A stretch of DNA of 8,939 nucleotides from T1Sed10-7 sp046483565 (GTDB lineage: Bacteria > Actinomycetota > Nitriliruptoria > Nitriliruptorales > Nitriliruptoraceae): NCBI GenBank assembly GCA_046483565.1, contig JAWOCZ010000208.1, positions 1-8,939 of the forward strand, written 5' to 3'. This document shows positions 6,113 through 8,939 of the stretch, piece by piece. The notes beneath the pieces are model-generated. The model saw nothing but the letters and a program-made list of their open reading frames with translations, made no database searches and was not told where the DNA came from. A program made the translations under genes and the position numbers. Within the stretch, counting starts at the first letter, position 1; each line of letters starts with the position of its first letter.

Positions 6113-7552
6113 TCAGCGCGGCAGCTCCCCGAGCTCCACCTCGACGTCCAGCAGTTCACCGTCGCGGAAGATCTCCAGGACGACGACGTCACCGGGGTCG
6201 CGGCCACGGACCTCCGCGACCAGCTGGGACATCGTGACCAGTGGCTCGCCGTCGACGCTGACGATCACGTCGCCGGGTCGCAGATCGGCGTCAGCGGCTC
6301 CGGTACCGGGCTGGACCGACTCGATGATGGCGCCGCGGCGGGCGGGTAGGTCGAGCTCGTCCGCCACCTCGGCGGAGACGTCCTGGCCCGCGATCCCGAG
6401 CAGCGGGTGTCGCACGAAGCCCTGCTCGATCAGCTGCTCCGAGGAGTCGACGGCCTGGTCGCCCGGGACGGCGAAGCCGACCCCCTGGCTGGCGCCCGAT
6501 CGCGTCAGGATGGCGGTGTTGATCCCGACCAGCCGCCCCTGGGCGTCCACGAGCGCGCCCCCGGAGTTTCCCGGGTTGATGGCGGCGTCGGTCTGGACGA
6601 TGGACGGGATCGTGCGCAACCCCTGCCCGGGTCCGGCCTCGTCGAGCCGGATCTCACGGTTGAGCGCGGAGATCACCCCGGCGGTGACCGAGGCGTCGAG
6701 CCCGAAGGGTGACCCGATCGCGATGACCGTCTCACCGACCAGCAGGGGCTCGTCCACACTCCGGAGGTTGATCGCCGGCAGATCGTCGGCGTCCACCTTG
6801 ACCACCGCGATGTCGTTCAGTTCATCGGAGCCGATGACCTCCGCCTCGAGCACGTCACCGCTGGCCAGCCGCACCTCGACCGAGTTCGCGTTCTCGATCA
6901 CGTGATGGTTGGTGATGATGTAGCCGTCGGACCGGTAGATGACGCCGGAGCCGAGACCGGACTGTCCGGCGGGACCGGATCCCTCCTCCGTGCCGGCGCG
7001 CACGTCGATACGCACCACCGAGGGCGTGACGGCCTCGGCGACCGCCGGCACGATCGACGACTCGCTCAACGGCTCGATGGTGGGCGCGGACACGGTGGCC
7101 GGCAGATCGGGTTCTTCGGCGGCCTGCTCGGCCTGCTCCGGAACGGGGTCCCGGGGCAGCGCGTCGGTTGCCAGCAGCGTGCCACCGGTGCCGATCACGG
7201 CGCCGAGCACCGCTCCGAGCACCAGTCCGATGGGACGACGCCGCGGCGAGGCCGGGGCGTCGACGGTGCCGACCGTGTCCGGTGGCCGGACCGATCCCGC
7301 CGGCGAGCCCGGTCCGGCGGCAGCTGCCGACCAGCCGGTCGGCGGCGGCTGCGGGAAGCGCGCGATCGGGCGCGTCGGAGCGTCGCCGACGATCGGGGTG
7401 TCGGCGCCAGCCGCCGGGGTGTCGGCGCCAGCCGCTGAGGTGTCGGCGCGAGCCGCTGAGGTGTCGGCGCCAGGTCCGTGCGCTGACGGGTCCGACGGCG
7501 CCACCCCCGCACTGCGCCACGGGCGGCGCCACTCGTCTCTGTCGTAACCCAC
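6113..7552 (-). CDS. htrA: Membrane-anchored HtrA/DegP-type serine protease with PDZ domain
   Basis: This 479-residue trypsin-like protease is anchored by a single helix. Residues 1-105 are a cytoplasmic, proline/alanine-rich, probably disordered tail that includes a four-unit repeat around GADTPAA. RRRP (104-107) precedes the membrane helix (about 108-128), and an acidic linker follows. The protease domain (about 165-370) has catalytic His217 in TNHHVIE, Asp247 in NDIAVVKVD and Ser330 in GNSGGAL. A PDZ domain occupies about 385-475 (RPGDVIVSVDGEPL). It degrades or refolds misfolded proteins outside the membrane. The GTG start has GGAGG 5 nt upstream. In mycobacteria htrA follows sigE and rseA; here neither is present. 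No TANNNT -10 is visible upstream, so the promoter is unclear. Confidence 0.95.
   Translation of the reverse strand: MGYDRDEWRRPWRSAGVAPSDPSAHGPGADTSAARADTSAAGADTPAAGADTPIVGDAPTRPIARFPQPPPTGWSAAAAGPGSPAGSVRPPDTVGTVDAPASPRRRPIGLVLGAVLGAVIGTGGTLLATDALPRDPVPEQAEQAAEEPDLPATVSAPTIEPLSESSIVPAVAEAVTPSVVRIDVRAGTEEGSGPAGQSGLGSGVIYRSDGYIITNHHVIENANSVEVRLASGDVLEAEVIGSDELNDIAVVKVDADDLPAINLRSVDEPLLVGETVIAIGSPFGLDASVTAGVISALNREIRLDEAGPGQGLRTIPSIVQTDAAINPGNSGGALVDAQGRLVGINTAILTRSGASQGVGFAVPGDQAVDSSEQLIEQGFVRHPLLGIAGQDVSAEVADELDLPARRGAIIESVQPGTGAADADLRPGDVIVSVDGEPLVTMSQLVAEVRGRDPGDVVVLEIFRDGELLDVEVELGELPR
7397..7480 (-). repeat. Four 21-bp tandem repeats in the htrA N-terminal region
   Basis: Four consecutive 21-bp units begin with GGTGTCGGCGC on the plus strand, at 7397, 7418, 7439 and 7460. 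The middle two differ by one base, and the last diverges in its final third. Because 21 is a multiple of 3, the array stays in frame and encodes heptads of the type ADT(S/P)AA(G/R) in the cytoplasmic tail of HtrA. Confidence 0.9.
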
Positions 7553-7605
7553 TCACGCCTCCGGTCCTGCGAACGTCGTTGCCATGGTGCCGCATCCGCG
7601 CCCAG

Positions 7606-7623
7606 GGTTCGGTGCCGGGAACC
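7606..7623. promoter_or_regulatory. Dyad GGTTC-N8-GAACC in the htrA / methyltransferase spacer
   Basis: A 5-bp inverted repeat with an 8-nt spacer sits 54 nt upstream of the htrA start, in the divergent spacer. It could be an operator. Its right arm also reads GGAACC on the plus strand, with CGTCC 17 nt further on, which is loosely ECF-sigma-like. Both ideas are weak. Confidence 0.25.
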
Positions 7624-7685
7624 GCTCAGGTGGGGCGGCACGTCCCCAGGTCCTCGACGGCGGGCGCTGGCCGCCCGTGCGGGCT

Positions 7686-7705
7686 GACCGGTCGGCCGGA
7701 CGTCC
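7686..7705. promoter_or_regulatory. Two 8-bp palindromes upstream of the methyltransferase -10
   Basis: GACCGGTC (7686-7693) and GGACGTCC (7698-7705) are perfect palindromes lying just upstream of the putative -10 at 7713. They could bind a regulator, but short GC-rich palindromes are common by chance. Confidence 0.2.
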
Positions 7706-7712
7706 ACTGGGC

Positions 7713-7718
7713 TAGGTT
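7713..7718 (+). promoter_or_regulatory. Putative -10 element (TAGGTT) for the methyltransferase gene
   Basis: GCTAGGTT fits TANNNT and lies 65 nt before the ATG at 7784. No -35 at normal spacing is seen. Confidence 0.35.
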
Positions 7719-7783
7719 GCCGACACGACGACCACCGCGCCACCGCCGTGGTCGAGGGCACGGTAGCGACGAGGCGGATGACG

Positions 7784-8419
7784 ATGGTGGACGAGGCTGT
7801 GCTGCACGAGGTCCGACGCGTCCTGGCACCGGAGCCGGACACCACGGTCACCGCGCGCCGCCGCGCGGCGTCCCTCGCCCCGCCGGCGCCGGAGGTCGGG
7901 GCGCTCCTGCGGTGGGCCGCCCGGACGGTCGGCGCCCGGGCGGTCGTCGAGGTCGGCGCCGCCGGCGGGGTGTCCGGCGCCTGGCTGCTCCCCGAGCTGC
8001 CGCCCCGCGGGGTACTGACCTCGATCGAGCCCGACACGCACGCGCACGGTCTGGCCACCGACGCCTTCGAGACCATGGACGCCGGGCCGAAGGTGCGCTC
8101 GATCCACGGTGACCCGCTCACGGTGCTGGGTCGGCTCTCTGACGGGGCCTACGACCTGGTGGTGCTGCAGTCCCGGCCGGCCGTCACGCCGGGGTTGCTC
8201 GACCACGCCCGCCGTCTGCTGCGCCCCGGGGGGATGCTCGTGATCCGGGGGGCGCTGCGGGGTGGAGAGGATGCTGACGACGTGGCGGCCTCGTTGCAGG
8301 CCGTGGCCGAGGACGAGAGGTTCACCGCCACGGTGCTCGGCGTCGACCAGGGGCTGGTCCTCGCGACCCGGCTGGCCGAGCCGGACGAGACCAGCACGGA
8401 GCCGCCCGTCGGCGGGTGA
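7784..8419 (+). CDS. O-methyltransferase-like protein (Rv1220c-type), probably altered active site
   Basis: This 211-residue Rossmann-fold protein resembles the class I SAM-dependent O-methyltransferase family 3. Motif I VVEVGAAGGVSGAWL is at 54-68, the ribose-binding acidic residue Glu82 is in SIEPD, HGDPL is at 108-112 and LLRPGGMLVIRGAL at 145-158. The family's metal-binding signature after YDLV is IDADK, but here it reads VLQSRP (127-132), and the later DN-type motif is RG. Both ligand sites therefore appear lost, while SAM binding looks intact. Its position facing htrA matches mycobacterial Rv1220c. ATG 7784 is chosen because GAGGCGG (7771-7777) lies 6 nt upstream; ATG 7778 and GTG 7748 are alternatives. 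It ends just before a strong hairpin. Confidence 0.88.
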   Translation: MVDEAVLHEVRRVLAPEPDTTVTARRRAASLAPPAPEVGALLRWAARTVGARAVVEVGAAGGVSGAWLLPELPPRGVLTSIEPDTHAHGLATDAFETMDAGPKVRSIHGDPLTVLGRLSDGAYDLVVLQSRPAVTPGLLDHARRLLRPGGMLVIRGALRGGEDADDVAASLQAVAEDERFTATVLGVDQGLVLATRLAEPDETSTEPPVGG

Positions 8420-8420
8420 T

Positions 8421-8451
8421 GGCACCGGCCCAGGCCTGCCCGGCCGGTGCC
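8421..8451. terminator. Bidirectional terminator-like hairpin between convergent genes
   Basis: GGCACCGGCC (8421-8430) and GGCCGGTGCC (8442-8451) are a perfect 10-bp inverted repeat with an 11-nt loop. It starts 2 nt after the methyltransferase stop and ends 13 nt before the stop of the opposing gene, so it can serve both. No T-run follows, as is common for actinobacterial hairpins. Confidence 0.7.
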
Positions 8452-8464
8452 GGCCCCAGTGCGC

Positions 8465-8794
8465 TCAGAAGAACCTGACCTTGGCGGCGAACTCCACCGC
8501 CGGGGCCAGGATGACGGCGAGGTAGAACATGCCGGTCGATGCCTGGATCGACCGGCCGCCCTCGCGCGCGAGCTTGACGTTGAACCCGGCGATCAGTGCC
8601 AGTAGCGCCAGCACCCCGAGCCCGAGGATGATGGTCATCGAGCCGATCGACAGGATCGGCGAGAACATCATCGAGCACTGCTCGTACTCGCCGCCCGCCG
8701 GCAACCCCTCGCAGGGGGCGGGGTTGCGGCCCGACAGCAGCACCGAGCCGAGCCCGGCGACGATCGCGGCCACGTTCACCCAGGCGATCCACAT
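8465..8794 (-). CDS. Small three-helix membrane protein of unknown function
   Basis: This 109-residue protein has hydrophobic helices at about 4-20 (AWVNVAAIVAGLGSVLL), 46-70 (PILSIGSMTIILGLGVLALL onward) and 87-103 (TGMFYLAVILAPAVEFA). The loop between the first two holds two cysteines, Cys28 and Cys40, which could form a disulphide if it is outside. I do not recognise the family. The ATG at 8794 has only a weak upstream GGG. The same frame stays open for 15 codons upstream, without a standard start codon, to a TGA at 8840-8842, and that stretch (LYPADFLRAK) looks coding. The true start or an indel near 8840 is therefore uncertain. It is convergent with the methyltransferase gene and divergent from the frame at 8845. 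Confidence 0.7.
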   Translation of the reverse strand: MWIAWVNVAAIVAGLGSVLLSGRNPAPCEGLPAGGEYEQCSMMFSPILSIGSMTIILGLGVLALLALIAGFNVKLAREGGRSIQASTGMFYLAVILAPAVEFAAKVRFF

Positions 8795-8844
8795 CTTGGC
8801 CCGCAGGAAATCTGCCGGATAGAGGCGGCCACGGAGGCCTCAGA

Positions 8845-8939
8845 ATGCACGAAGGCGGACAACCGATTCAACAGTCGTCCGCCGTCGCTTGCGTGGCTCA
8901 TTTGAAGGCTGAGAAAGCCACCGGCGCGGAAGATAAAGG
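8845..8939 (+). CDS. Partial reading frame at the right edge, unknown product
   Basis: ATG 8845 is preceded by GGAGG (8833-8837) at an ideal 7-nt spacing and opens a frame that runs to the window end (31 codons, starting MHEGGQPIQQSSAVACVAHL). The product is not recognised. Codons such as GAA, CAA, ATT, AAA and GAT are frequent, and about 57% of third positions are G or C, far below the neighbouring genes. That suggests either a foreign gene or a chance frame. The opposite strand also shows short open frames here (one ending in TGA overlapping ATG at the AAATGAGCC site), so the assignment is tentative. Confidence 0.4.
   Translation, partial: MHEGGQPIQQSSAVACVAHLKAEKATGAEDK
8854..8883. repeat. 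Inverted repeat at the right edge
   Basis: GGCGGAC (8854-8860) and GTCCGCC (8877-8883) are perfect 7-bp inverted copies separated by 16 nt, inside the partial right-edge frame. They could be a structure in the mRNA, part of a mobile-element end, or chance. Confidence 0.3.

Noticed and set aside
7397..7480. CRISPR-like array
   Set aside because: The 21-bp units are contiguous with no spacers and lie in frame inside htrA, so they are a coding tandem repeat.
7168..8112. Plus-strand frame across htrA and the methyltransferase
   Set aside because: It is out of frame with the methyltransferase and antisense to htrA, and its translation is arginine-rich with no domain.

Overview
This is a GC-rich fragment with GTG starts, very high GC at third codon positions and strong GGAGG-type ribosome binding sites, which points to an actinobacterium. 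The gene set htrA, tatB, mrp plus an Rv1220c-like methyltransferase resembles the sigE-rseA-htrA-tatB...mrp region of mycobacteria. An MshEN-type PilB/GspE ATPase and an LppM-like lipoprotein are also present. The exact lineage cannot be fixed from the sequence alone; a deep-branching, non-mycobacterial actinobacterium is my inference. Both window ends cut through genes, so this may be a whole contig.

Layout, left to right. Bases 1-360 (minus) carry the N-terminal part of an acyl-CoA dehydrogenase. Bases 508-1281 (plus) encode an unrecognised two-part protein whose C-terminal half looks like an FMN split-barrel. It converges on and overlaps an LppM-like lipoprotein gene (1265-2038, minus). 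That gene is transcribed away from a PilB/GspE-type ATPase (2118-3848, plus), and the ATPase is followed by mrp/apbC (3905-5020, plus). Mrp converges on and overlaps a PAP2 phosphatase gene (5007-5621, minus). The PAP2 gene is translationally coupled to tatB (5618-6019, minus), which lies downstream of a membrane-anchored HtrA serine protease (6113-7552, minus). A 231-bp divergent spacer separates htrA from an O-methyltransferase-like gene (7784-8419, plus). A perfect 10-bp-stem terminator separates that gene from a convergent small three-helix membrane protein gene (8465-8794, minus). At the right edge a new plus-strand reading frame (8845 onward) begins behind a strong GGAGG site, in sequence of lower GC.

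Functional reading: htrA and tatB serve the cell envelope (periplasmic proteolysis and Tat export), and PAP2 and the LppM-like protein are also envelope proteins. Mrp is an Fe-S cluster carrier ATPase. The PilB-like ATPase stands without pilins, PilC or PilT in view. The most notable features are the absence of sigE and its anti-sigma gene from the methyltransferase-htrA junction, the loss of metal-ligand motifs in the methyltransferase, a four-copy 21-bp tandem repeat in the htrA N-terminus, and the compositionally different right edge. I found no CRISPR array, tRNA, rRNA, complete insertion sequence or clearly new defence system.
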